Shown one piece after another: positions 1-12,700 of a DNA stretch of 64,000 nt. The notes under the pieces were generated by a model. That model was not told the origin of the DNA and did not search any database. It worked only from the letters and a program-made list of their open reading frames with translations. Positions within the stretch are counted from its first letter, which is position 1. Every line of letters starts with the position of its first letter. The position numbers and the translations under genes were made by a program. This DNA is from Euptelea pleiosperma. Taxonomy: Eukaryota > Streptophyta > Magnoliopsida > Ranunculales > Eupteleaceae. The stretch lies in the NCBI GenBank assembly GCA_035048495.1, contig CM068547.1, positions 4,987,700-5,051,699 of the forward strand, in the 5' to 3' direction.

Positions 1-754
1 ATCAGATCAGTTTGTATAGACTTCTCAGACCACAAATATGAACAAGAACTTCATTTGAGTAGGTATTTACAATATTGTTCAAAGCAAGCCTTTGCGATGT
101 CATTTGGGTTATTCAAGTTGACGAGTTCGTAAGTTTGGACCATTTCTAAATAAGAGTTTGAGCCGCAACAGAATGTTTTTCAAACATCGATAACGGCTTT
201 TAGACATAGATATGTTAGAATTATTTGCTATTGTTTATGAGTGAATCACTGAATTTGGGAGATCCACTTCATTATTGTAAGAGACCTCTTTCATAGTCAT
301 CAGAAATCCCTTTCTTAGTCAATGGCATTTCATTCAAAGAAGAAGTGCACACTTTAGTGATTTCTTAATTTAAGCTTTTGTGAAAAATTTAGATGAAGAT
401 GGTTAACTACTTTTTTTTTGCAATTTCTTAATTTATATTTTGTGAAAAAAAGAAAGAAAGATTTGTGGATACTTTAGTCGTGATGGATTATACTACCTCT
501 CAGCTTCTTTAGTTAGTTTTTTACCTGGTAAAAGAGAAAATAAAAATGGAAAATCTTTGAAATGAATTTATAAATTCATTTTGCGTTGGTGTATTTATTT
601 TTGTTGGTATGTAGAAAGTAGAAACAATAGGAATAGATGAGCTTTAGTTGCAAAAATACTTCATAGATTGTAACTTGGAAGGAAGTGCCAAGTGAAGACA
701 TTGCATGTTATTGTTGTCACCATTTAACTTTTCCCTTTTTTACTTCTTTCGCAG
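1..754 (+). other. Intron sequence upstream of the first visible SFT2-like exon
   Basis: I see no exon or repeat that can be supported here. The segment ends in a pyrimidine-rich stretch and a cag acceptor at 752-754, so it is read as the 3' part of an intron. The N-terminal exons of the gene should lie to the left of the window. Confidence 0.55.
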
Positions 755-3700
755 TCATTGATTGTTTTTGCCAGACCCATCAAGTTTGCAGTGATATTCA
801 CCTTTGGCAACATATTGGCGGTTGGAAGGTAGGTTAGTAGTCCAGTTCTACCGAATACTGAGCAATGTTGAGCAATGCACTTGGCGTAGTTTTGCTAGGC
901 CGAGCACAGATCTAAACTCTAATTTGGTGAAAATTTGCTGAGTAGATGACCTGCTTGATCATTTTCTTGTAAAATTGTCAAGTTTGTTATTCACTCAGCT
1001 GAATCAAACTCAGAATAAAAGATCAATTTCTAAATTGAGTTTGAGTGAATTTTGTAACTGATGATTGCACATGTCCATTTTATCCATTACTGTTGGAGTA
1101 ATGTTGATATACTTATATTCAACATCTAGAACTATAATCCTTGAAGCTCTTCCTTTTCTTTCATCATCTCTGCTGTGGAACTAGAGGATCTGGTTGTTCT
1201 TGCTTTTGTTGTTAGGAGCTTTCATGCATTTGGTAGCATTCTGAAATTATTCTTAAGGACCACGTAAGTTTGAGGCCAAATTGGCTAAAGACCAAAACAA
1301 GGTACAGGTCTGTGACACCTTAGGTTGACATGGTCTAAATCAGACTGACTTGTCCCAAACAGTGTTTACCTGTGACAGTACAGACAGATCGTGTTATGAA
1401 TTCAGCGACCATATGACTTATTTGTCATATTAACTGGTTGCTCTGTTGTCATCTTTGATTCAATTCTACTTCCTTTTTATTTTTCAGTTCTTTCAAGTTT
1501 TCAGACTCTAAACCTGAAGTTCAATGTTGCAGCACAGCCTTCCTTATTGGGCCAGGGAAACAACTAAGAATGATGTTTGATACTGTCCGTGTTTATGCGA
1601 CAGCTATTTACATTGGGAGTGTTATTCTTGCTCTCGTCTTTGCTCTTTGGGTAAGTATGGGTTTACCAATATATGGATATTATATTATTGCCTCTTAATG
1701 ATGGAGAAGACCTGAGGTACATTTACAAACATAGAAACTCTCATTTTGGGACTTATCAAAAGGGAAAACACTCTATTTGGGCACTGTGGATAATATGCAG
1801 CACTCATGAAGTGATCTAGTAGGTTCACATCTAGGAGATCCACTGGGTGGGACCCGTTTAATGCAGACCTGCCTTTGCATGTCACTTGTTCTAAATGGTG
1901 CTCAACTTGGGAATTTCTGTTGTTTGCAAATGTTCCTCAGGTTTCCTATTAGGGTCTGTTTGGTAACCAGGAGTTGAACCAGGATTTGGATTTATAATTC
2001 CCATATCCAATTGCATTTCTAAATCCTTGGTTTTCAAGGAATTAAAAGTCTTAAGGGAGGGCTCGTTTCCGAATGAGATATGTTCAAGGTATCTCGTTCA
2101 GGATCGGCCAATACGGTCCGAAATCGTGTGATATGATGAAACGGCACGTTCCCAACCAGTTAAAAAATATAATAAATTTTATTAAATTAATAACAATTCA
2201 ACAAAAATTGTTATAAATTGATTAAAACTGTGAAAAAGCTATGTAGACAATAAAATTGCTATAAAATTGATAAAAACTACAAAATATATGAAATGCATTA
2301 TATACTCTTTAAAAAGTTCATTAAAATTTGTTAAAAGAGAAAAATTCATAAAAAATCTTTAAAACTCATAAAAATTCTAAAAATAAAAATGTAAAAACGT
2401 TATATTATATTTAAATAAAAGTAAAACATTGTATATAACCAAAAGACAATCAGTTACATACACACATATACTAAATATTCACATTATATAAATATTTTTG
2501 TTTTTTTAAAATAAAAAATAAAAAATAAAAAACCAAGATGGAACATAGAATTCGAATCATGAGACTAACAAGATCAATAGCATGAATGACATACTCAAGT
2601 ATGTATAATGTTTTATTATATTCTTAATTTTACCAAGAGTACTAAAAATAAAAAATACCAAGAAAGATCGTAAAATCCGAATCATGACACTAACAAGATC
2701 AGTAGCATGATTGACACACAGATCTATACATTTGCGTAGGTATGTATGAAAAATTTATACAAATTTTTTTATACTTTGCAGAAAGATCTCTTTTGTTGCT
2801 TGCAACTTAGGTCAAAATCTTGACAAATTTTTCTACATATTATATTTCATCTTTTAGGTCATTTATTTATAGTATGTAACTTTTTAAGTTTGGCCTCTTT
2901 AGGGTTACAATAGGGTGCCATAGTTAGTAATTTGACATACGGCGAAAATATGGTACGGGAAAAGTTCGAGTACAATTTGATTTCTCATTTAAAATTCATT
3001 TATTACTTTGGACAAGAAATAAAATAAAATAAATACAATGATTTGTAACATTTTTTATAACTCAGAATAATACGTTTATAATATGGTTCCTCATAAAATG
3101 TGTTTTTACCGAATCTTTGAAAAATTCGGCCATCGAATACAATTTTTTTTTAAAAAATTCATAAAATTGCATATAATATGCCAACTTACATATACACAAT
3201 GATATCTCTTGTTTTCACTTCTTTGTAAGTGTTCAACAAACTACTGCATGCAAGATGAGCCTGGAATTGACTGATGAAATTCGGGGGAAACATGGAACCG
3301 GTCATGATACTAGGGGGGGGGGGTGCGAGATGGGATATTTCTTTTATAAAGATGCTAATGTTTCAAAGATTACTTAGGTAGGAAACTTCAATTCTATATC
3401 TAAATAGCTAAAGTGAAAATTATTAGGAATTCCAAGCAAATTCATGGTACAACCAAACACAGGAAATTTCAATTCTTGGAATCTAAAATTCTAGAAATCA
3501 CAAATTATGGAATCCTATCCAAATCCATGTTTAGTAACCAAATAGACCCTAATGTCTTGGGGGCGCTACTTTGGCTCATATCTTTTGTTCTGGTTATATT
3601 TTCCGTTGATATACATAAATGCATTTTCTTTTCTTTTACTGTCTTGCAGATTCAAAACAAGATCTTAACACTACTAGCTATCGTAGTTGAGATCTGTGCC

Positions 3701-6700
3701 CTTATTTGGTAAGTTGGCTTTTCAATGCATTTTCCTAATCCATGAATTGGTTAGGATATTCACTAGTGAGAACATATTCCTCACTTATCCTTCATGTTGC
3801 CACATGGGAGAGCATATTGTTGTTCCATACCATTGAATTGACGAGTCTCATCTTGGCGATCTTCTACTTCAAGACAATGCTAATCATATTTCCCTACCCA
3901 TCAAAATCAGTTTCAATATTTTGGTCCATAAAAAAAGAATATGCCTAACGGTCTAAAAGTCCATTTAGCTGATTGTTTGTGGCTAGGAGATCTCCAAGGT
4001 GGGCGAATCAGTTGGATAGTATTCATGTGTACCATATGGCAGTGTGAAGGGTGAGTGAGGATACTTTGGGAAGAGAGGAGAAGAAGAGAGGAAAAGAAGA
4101 AGAGAAAGCGTTGGAGAGTAAAATCTACCAACGTCCCACAATATTATTTATATTACTAGGTCAAAACAATTACACCCACATTAATATCTCCACCCACCAT
4201 ATATCTTATATTATATTCTCTCTCATACTGACAACACTCCCCCTTAAGTTGGTGCATGAATATCGATCATGCCTAACTTGTCAAGACATGCCCGAAATGG
4301 AGCACCGCAACACCTTTGGTGAGAACATCAGCCACTTGTTCTGACGTAGGCACGAATGGTGTACAGATTACTCCCGAAGTAACTTTCTCGCGAATGAAAT
4401 GTCTATCCACTTCGATGTGCTTTGTTCTATCATGTTGAACGGGATTATGTGCAATGCTTATGGCCGCCTTGTTGTCACAATATAACGACATAGATCCTTC
4501 AATCGGGAAACCCAGCTCCCTAAGTAAAATTTTGAGCCATAGTAGCTCACACAGACCATGGGCCATAGATCGGAATTCGGCTTCCGCACTTGACCGAGCT
4601 ACCACTTGCTGCTTCTTGCTCCTCCAGGTTGCTAGATTGCCTCCCACAAATGTGCAATAGCCTGAAGTAGACCGTCTATCATCTTGGGCACCAGCCCAAT
4701 CTGCATCAGTAAAGCCTTCAACCCTCGTATGCCCATGACGACGAAATAACAATCCCTTCCCTGGGGATGACTTCAAGTATCTCAAGATACGGTTAGTAGC
4801 TTCCAAGTGCGGTGTGCGAGGCGCGTGCATGTACTGGCTCACCACTCACGGCATATGCAATATCCGGTCGTGTGTGAGCTAGGTAGATGAGGCGTCTCAC
4901 GAGTCTCTGAAAGCTACCCACATCCTCAAGGAGTTTTCCTGATTGACCATCTAGCCGATGGTTTGCTTCAATCGGGGTATCAACAGGTCGTGCCCCCAAC
5001 ATGCCTGTATCCTGAAGTAAATCCAATACATATTTCCTCTGGCATATGTATATTCCCTCATTCGATCTTGCAACCTCAATGCCCAAGAAGTACTTTAAGG
5101 TGCTTAGATCATTAATTTCAAATTCAGCTGCCAAGAAGCTCTTAAGTCTGGAAATTTCTGTTGCACAGTTCCCTGTGACAATAATGTCGTCCACATACAC
5201 AATTAGGATAGTCGTAGTCCCCCCTACTCATCTGATAAAGAGTGTGTGGTCTGCCTGACCCTGGTTGTATCCCAATTGTTTAACTGCTTCGCTGAATCTT
5301 TCAAACCATGCTCTTGGTGACTGTTTCAAACTATACAGAGTTTTCTTCAACTTACACACTCTCTGCATGTCATCAGACACCCGGAACCCCGGAGGGGGGA
5401 GCATGTAAACCTCTTCCTTCAAGTCAACATGGAAGAATGCATTCTTAACATCGAGCTGTAGTAGTGGCCAGGACTGATTTGCTGCGAGTGAGAGAATAAC
5501 CCGAATAGAGTTTAGTTTGGCTACAGGAGCGAATGTCTCCTTGTAGTCAATACCATATGTCTGATAATAGCCCTTAGCCACTAACCGTGCCTTGTATCTA
5601 TCCACAGATCCATCCGGTTTGCATTTCACTGTATAGACCCACTTACATCCAACCGGCTTCTTGCCTTGTGGTAACCGAACCAGTTCCCATGTGTTATTTT
5701 TTTCTAGTGCGTTCATTTCCTCAACCATCGCCTCCTTCCATCTGGGTTGTGCTAGAGCCTCTGTGACAGCAGAAGGAAGAGTAACAGAGGACAGGGAGGT
5801 AACAAAAGATTTGTAGGATGGTGACAAGTTATCATAGGAAACAAAATTAGCAATAGGATGTTGAGTATAGGATCTCTTCCCCTTCCGAAGAGCAATAGGA
5901 AGATCAGAACTACTATCACATAAAGAAGGGGAAACGAAAGGGGAACTAAATGAGGAATTACTTGGATCCAGTGAGGAGGAGTCTTGACCTTGATATTCAG
6001 GAATGGTCTTTGTCTCCCTTACTCTACGACGAGTATAGACTTGCAGCTCCCCCTGCTTGCTAGTGTCTTTGTCATGCATAATAGTATCAATAACTGGATC
6101 ATCTAATGTCACGGGCAAAGTAGGGGTCACATGCCGTTCCTCACATCAACTACTCTCCCCTTGAGGATCGGTAGGGCTAGCAGCGGAAAAAAAAGGAGCT
6201 GATTCCAGAAAAGTGACATCCATAGTAACAAACCTCCTCCGTGTGGGAGGATGATAGCATTTATACCCCTTCGAGCTTGAGGAGTACCCTAGGAACACAC
6301 ATTTAAGTGCTTTAGGGTCCAACTTTGTCTGATGAGGGCCAAGGATATGGACGTAACAAACACAGCCAAAGATTTTCGGAGGAACCGCAAATGGAGGACT
6401 AGAGGGACGAAGGAACTGAAAAGGAGTGTGGAACTGAAGAGACTGAGACAGCATACGGTTGATGAGGAAGGCGGCAAGAAGCACGGCATCAGACTAATAA
6501 GTTTTGGGAACATTGTACCACAAAAGGAGAGAACGAACCACTTCCAGTAGATGTTGATTTTTTCTTTCGGCCACCCCATTTATTTGTGGGGTGAACACAT
6601 GAATTTTGATGCTCAATACCATGCTCTGCCAAGTACAATTTCAACCCCCCATACATGTACTCTCCCCCTTGATCAGATATGAGAACTTTTATACACTTTC

Positions 6701-9700
6701 CAAACTGGGTAAGGATTAGTTTATGGAAGTTCTTGAAGATAGAAAACACTTTATCTTTAGATTTCATAACAAATATCCATGTGCACCTAGAGAAATTATC
6801 CACAAACGAGATAAAGTAGCGATAACCAAAAATGGAAGTAACCGGGGACGGGCCCCAAACATCAGAATGAATCAAATACAAAATAGCATTACTTTTATTA
6901 CCCTGTGATGGGAAAACAGAACGAGTGTGCTTGGACAGAGCACACACTTCATAATGAAGTTCAGACAGCGATACAGACTGAAACAATGCGGGAAATAAGA
7001 GACGTAAATATGAAAAAGACACATGACTAAGACGAGCATGCCAAGACAGTAGCTGCTCCTTATTGAAACTATTATTATGACTACGAGACAGCAACGCTGC
7101 TGGAACTGTGGGAGACGCATCCAGGAGATAGAGATCATTCACTTCACGTCCAGTGCCAATCGTCCTCCTCGTGACCAAGTCCTGAAACACACAATGAGAA
7201 TGAAAGAAAGTGACAACAATTCAGAGTTTTTGTGAGAGAGCTAACAGAAAGCAAGTTAGTATCAAACTTGGGAACATGGAGGACAGAGGATAAAGAAATC
7301 TCGGATGTGGTTGTGACACGACCTTTCCCAGAGACAGAGGAAAGGGTGCCATCTGCGATGTGGACTTTATCAGCCCCAGATGCCACAGAATAGGAAGAAA
7401 ATAAGGTAGACATACCCGTCATATGCTCTGAAGCCCCCGAATCAATAATCCAGGGTGAAGAAGTAGAGGCGGAAACATGATGGGCAGAACTGATGGTACC
7501 TGACTGGGCAAATGCTGAAGTGGCCGAAGGTCCATCCAAGTGGGCCATAAAGCGCCGTATATTCTCGAGCTCTTCTCGAGAAATAGTAACTGGTGATGTG
7601 TCCGAGGAAGGAGGTGGATCTGTAGGAGTATCCATAGCAACGCTGTGGGCAGTGGGAGGTGCGCATGACGACGGCAAGGACGACTGCGGGGGTCGTCCAA
7701 CAATGTTCCAACATTTTTCTTTACTATGGCCCTTCTTGCCACACCCCTCACACATATGAAAACTCCAGCATTTATCTTGACTGTGGCCTTCCTTGCCACA
7801 ATGAGAACAAGTAGGTGGAGGACCTTTAGGGCGATGCCGTGGGGGTTTCTGTGATGATGAGACTGCAGCCAGGGCAGACTTTTCATGTTTGGGAAGAGGC
7901 GACATGACATCTTTGCGACTTTCTTCACTTTGAACATAGGTGTATACTTGGTTAAGCGAGGGTAAATCATCTTTACTGAGCAATTGGACATGGGCTAACT
8001 CGAAATCAGCATTCAAGCCAACAAGGAACTCATATATCCTGTTCTGATCCACCAATGTGCGATATGCCTTACCATCCGTGGTACAGGCAGGGGTAAAGAC
8101 TTGATAGTAATCAAGTTCCTTCCACATGCTACGAAGCTTAGCAAAATACTCGGCCACGAAGAGTGGCAATGCTCTGGCGCAACTGATACACACGAGCAAC
8201 ATTCTTTTGCTGGGAATAGGTCTAAGATGCAGAGTCCCAGATCTCCTTTGCAATAGTATGAAATAGGAATCCTCGACTGATGCGGGGCTCCATAGAGTTA
8301 AGAAGCCACGACATAACAGTCAAATTGCCCGATTCCCATTTCTTAAACTCGGGGTCATCCTCTTTAGGGGCCACTAGACGGCCAGTAAGATATCTTTGTT
8401 TCCCACCGCCACCAATAAACATCTTGGCAGCCCTAGACCATTCCAAATAATTTTTTCCAGCTAGCTTGATAGTGGTGATCTGCAACACAGGGTTTTCATA
8501 TAGAGTAGGGGCTGAAACTGAGGGTCAGTAGGCCTGGAGACCACATCTGAGGCTCCGGATTCATCTGAAGTTGGCATAGCTGCGTCACAAACAACAAATA
8601 ACAAGCAAATAATAGAAAAAGACCACCCAATAAACAGCTACTACGATCTGAGACAAACCAGAGGTACGACGGAGATCGAAACGAGTCAAACGACTCAAGC
8701 CACGCTAACCAAGAGATCACGGAGTGATAGGATCATCCTAAAGTTCCAACAAAGCATCCAAGAAAGGATCGAAGGCATAGGGGAGCCAACCAGCAGGGAT
8801 TGTGGGTGTTCGTGATGCCCAATAAAGGCAAAAAAGTCGCCGGCGGTAATAACAAGGGGGAGAAATCGATCCCCCAGCCTCAATACTCCACCAAACTTAA
8901 AAAAAATGGCATAGGCCTGTAGGTAATAATGGGGGGGACCAAAACTAAGTAGCGATCGAAGCTAAGAAGCTTCGAAAGAGGTCGTAAATCACCACGAACT
9001 GAAACGAGCCTGTTTTTCAATATTTTCGAATATCAGCCATAACATGCTCAAAAAAGGTCCAATAAATTTCAAAATTCATAGAAAAATGTCATCTACTGGA
9101 AGGTGAAGGTTTTGGAGATCTTGAGCACCCTGTCCGTACAGCTGATGACGTAAGTCGTACGGTTCCATGACGTCAGCGATGACGTCAACAATGTTGATCA
9201 CCCCTCGAAGGTCTAAGGCGTGAGGAGATTCTCCCCTGAAGTTTTTGTGCGGATTCGATTCGCTATGCTCTGATACCAAGTAGAATTTTAGGGTTTCGGG
9301 AAGAGAGGAGAAGAAGAGAGGAAAGAAAAAGGGAAAACGTTGGAGAGTAAAATCTACCAACGTCCCACAATATTATTATATTACTAGGTCAAAACAATTA
9401 CACCCACATTAATATCTCCACCCACCATATATCTTATATTATATTCTCCCTCATATTGACAACAATTCATGTGTACCATATGGCAGTGTGAAGGGTGAGT
9501 GAGGATACTTCTCCTTGCACGTGAATGACAAAACTAGTTCCCATTATTTATAAATCAATTACATCATAGTAAACCCTGGGAATATGGTGGCAGTTATCAA
9601 GTCGTATCAGTTAATATTCTTCTATGCTTTATGTTTATTCCGTGCATAGGGATGATGTATGTTGCATGAATTCTTCTAAACTGGTGAACTACCTGTGTCA

Positions 9701-12700
9701 ACATGTACTAGATTATGTCACATTCATGTAAACAAGCTAACAAGAGAAATTTCATAAAAGCATAGGCTGTAAAGAAATCAAAGTTTACAACAAATATTGA
9801 TTTCGTTAAATATATATAGCATTTATTGCATACTATTACATTTTACAAAATTATATAGTAATGTCAATACCTTGAAATTAAATGTTACGATCTGTAAAGT
9901 AAATTAGGGTTTTGAGATGGGAAGAGGAAGGAAAAGAATAGGTATAGAGAAGAGGAAGACGAACTAGTATCTTGAACTTATACTAGTCGACCCTCATAAT
10001 TATTATATATACTGATGATATAATAAAGGTAAAAGTATAGTTTTACCCCTGTGTTACATTAACAATTCCTCTCAAGCTGGAGCATATATCATATGTACCC
10101 AGCTTCGAACATAAGAAACCTCTCCTTGTGCAACTCAATGCCTTGGTAAATACATCAGCTAACTGATGTTCTGACTTCACATATGGAGTACAAATGTCAC
10201 CATTTTCAACTTTCTCTCTGATGAAGTGGCAATCAACTTCAATGTGTTTGGTACTCATGAAAAACAGGATTAGAAGCAGTATGGACAACCGCTTGATTAT
10301 CACAAAACAGAGGAATAGGGAGATTAGTTGCAAATCCTATCTTCTGGAGAAGATTCCTCAACCATGAGTAGTGTGAGCCATAGCCCGATACTCAGCCACC
10401 ACACTCTGTTTCTTACTTTGCCACGACATAAGGTTCCCACCAAGGAATGTTCAATATCTTGTGTAGATCTATCAGATGATGACAACCCAATTAGCATTTG
10501 TATAGCCCTCAACACGTACATGACATTCGGTATAACAAACCACGGCTAGAGCTCCCTTGAGATATCTCAGAGCACGAATCATAGCCTCCCAATATGGAAT
10601 CCGAGGCTTTTGCATAAGTTGACTTACCACACTAACAACGAAAGAAATATCCGGTCTAGTGATGGTGAGGTAATTAAGCTTGTCGATTAGTCTCCGATAC
10701 TTCCAAAATTATCCAACAATTCTCCTCAACAATAAGCTTCACATTACGATCCATTGGAATGGTTACTGATTTAGTTCCCAGTAAAGCAGTCTTAATACAG
10801 GGGGCATTTTCACACTGGGCTCGAGTGGGGCAGCCTGCATATATGGGGCACACTCGGGGTGGGATCGCCTGTGTCAAATGGGACCCACGAAGGAGGGTTC
10901 GACCGAGGGCCTGGATCATGGGCTATGAGATAAAGGAATTTAATCTCAATCTACCAACAGTCGCTGCTTTTGGGGAGTATTGGTTAAATGTCCTGCATCA
11001 AAGTGGTATCAGAGCGGGAGGTCTCGTGTTCGAGACTCCTCACCTAGGGTGATTAATGCAGGGGCATTAATCACCGGGCTCGAGTGGGGCAGCCAGCGTC
11101 TATGGGGCATACTCGGGGTGGGATGGCTCGTGTGAAATGAGACCCACGAAGGAGGGTTGGACCGAGGGCTTAGATCATGAGCTATGAGTTAAAGGAATTT
11201 AATCTCACGCTACCAATAGTCGCGGCTTTTGGGGGAGTATTGGTTAAATGTCCTGCATCAAGTCTCCTCAAGTAAATTCAGAACATACTTTCGTTGAGAC
11301 ATATTAATTACAGCCTTTGATTGTGCAACTTCAATACCTAGAAAGAACTTTAGTTGTCCAAGGTCCTTAGTATGTACGTGAAGAAATTGCTTCAAATTCT
11401 CGATACCCCTGGCGTCATTACCTGTAATCAACCAAAATGACTGAGTGGTCTGATTGACATCTTCTAAAACCAAACTAAAGTATAATTTCATTGACTCTGC
11501 CAAACCAAGCCCGAGGCGATTTTTTCAACCCATATATAGCCTTTCGTAATTACACACCTTGGAAGACTCCCCTGAGCAACAAATCCTGGTGAGTGTTTCT
11601 TATGAAGCTCTTCATTTAAGGTACCACAAACACATTTTTTGATGTCTAACTAGTACACGGGCCAATGCACATTAGTGACAAGAGAAATGATGACATGAAT
11701 CGAAGATATTTTAGTAACTGAAGAAAACCGTCTCAACATAATCAATGCCATTGATTTAAGAATAACCTCTGTCAACAAGACGTGCCTTAAGCCAGTCCAT
11801 AGATCCATAAAGAAGATGTTTGATGGTATGCATGTAGCGAGAACCCACATCCTTCTTACCTTGGAGGGAGAGAGATAACGTCCCAAGTACCGTTGTGATG
11901 AAGGGCATCCATTTCATCCTGTATTGTTTTCCTCTAACCAGAATGTGACATATCATCCTAAAGATTAATAGGAACTGCGAAGTGCACACACGCTTACCTT
12001 TGCGAATGGCAATGAGAAGATCTGTGAAAAGAAACAAATCTGTAGACATAGAAGAAGGAGGAGGCACATGACTAGTCGTCGGTTTAGAGGCAACAACTGG
12101 CGGATGTGTGTGATGGCGCCATCGAACATAGACTTGCAAATCAAAATTAGAATAAGTAGAACTAGAAGTAGGTGTAGAGCCAGATGTATCAAGAGGAAGA
12201 CTAGTTAGAGGAAGAGAAATAGAGAATACCTCTTCATCCTCATGATGGCTCTCATCTGAAAAGAAAGGAACAAACTAAAAAAGGTGAGGTCACCACACAA
12301 ATTTTCTGTAACACCAATATCCTTTTTGGGAATGGGAATATCCCAAAAAGTATCCCAAAAGGACACTTGGTAGAACGAGGATCGAGTTTGTCCTCCTTGG
12401 ACCTAAACAATAAACAAAGCAAACTTAATAAAAAATATAAGGGGGAAGATAGAACAGGGAGGTATTTGGAAACAAAATTGAGAATGTAGTCTTATTATTC
12501 AGAATTGACGAAGGCATTCGATTAATGATATAACAAGCTGTGAGGATAGCATCATGTCAATATATTTTGGGTGCTTTCATGTGGAAAAGCAAGGAATGGG
12601 CAACTACTAACACATGCCAATGTTTCCTTTCGACCATTTCTTTGTTGAGGTGTACAAGCATAAGAGATCTGATGTAACATACTATGAGAGCCAAAATAAT

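Larger units (their letters stand above)
4067..9464 (-). mobile_element. Ty1/copia LTR retrotransposon 1, degenerate, antisense in intron
   Basis: A 5.4-kb element on the minus strand. The 5' LTR is at 9279-9464 and the 3' LTR at 4067-4236. The primer binding site is TGGTATCAGAGC, complementary to initiator tRNA-Met, on the minus strand at 9267-9278. A polypurine tract (aagggggag, minus strand) sits just before the 3' LTR at 4237-4245. The domain order gag, protease, integrase, RT, RNase H is that of copia. The LTRs differ at several sites, mostly in a purine-rich stretch, so insertion is not very recent. The 3' LTR lacks the last 18-19 bp that the 5' LTR has, and the element is bounded by a 46-bp direct repeat. 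Confidence 0.92.
10793..11260 (+). mobile_element. TRIM-like miniature LTR retrotransposon nested in copia element 2
   Basis: Two direct repeats of about 207 bp (10793-11000 and 11054-11260) flank an internal segment of only 53 bp. That segment starts three bases after LTR1 with TGGTATCAGAGC (11004-11015), the initiator tRNA-Met primer binding site. The LTR ends TAATGCAGG and CCTGCATCA are near-inverted. A perfect 5-bp duplication AGTCT flanks the element (10788-10792 and 11261-11265). It has no coding capacity and must have been moved by another element's proteins. The layout is that of TRIMs. I cannot assign it to a named family. Confidence 0.88.

Noticed and set aside
11004..11050. Possible tRNA gene (tggtatcagagc followed by a gttcgagac B-box-like word)
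   Set aside because: The context (between two LTRs, directly after LTR1) shows a retroelement primer binding site. No cloverleaf with an acceptor stem can be drawn.
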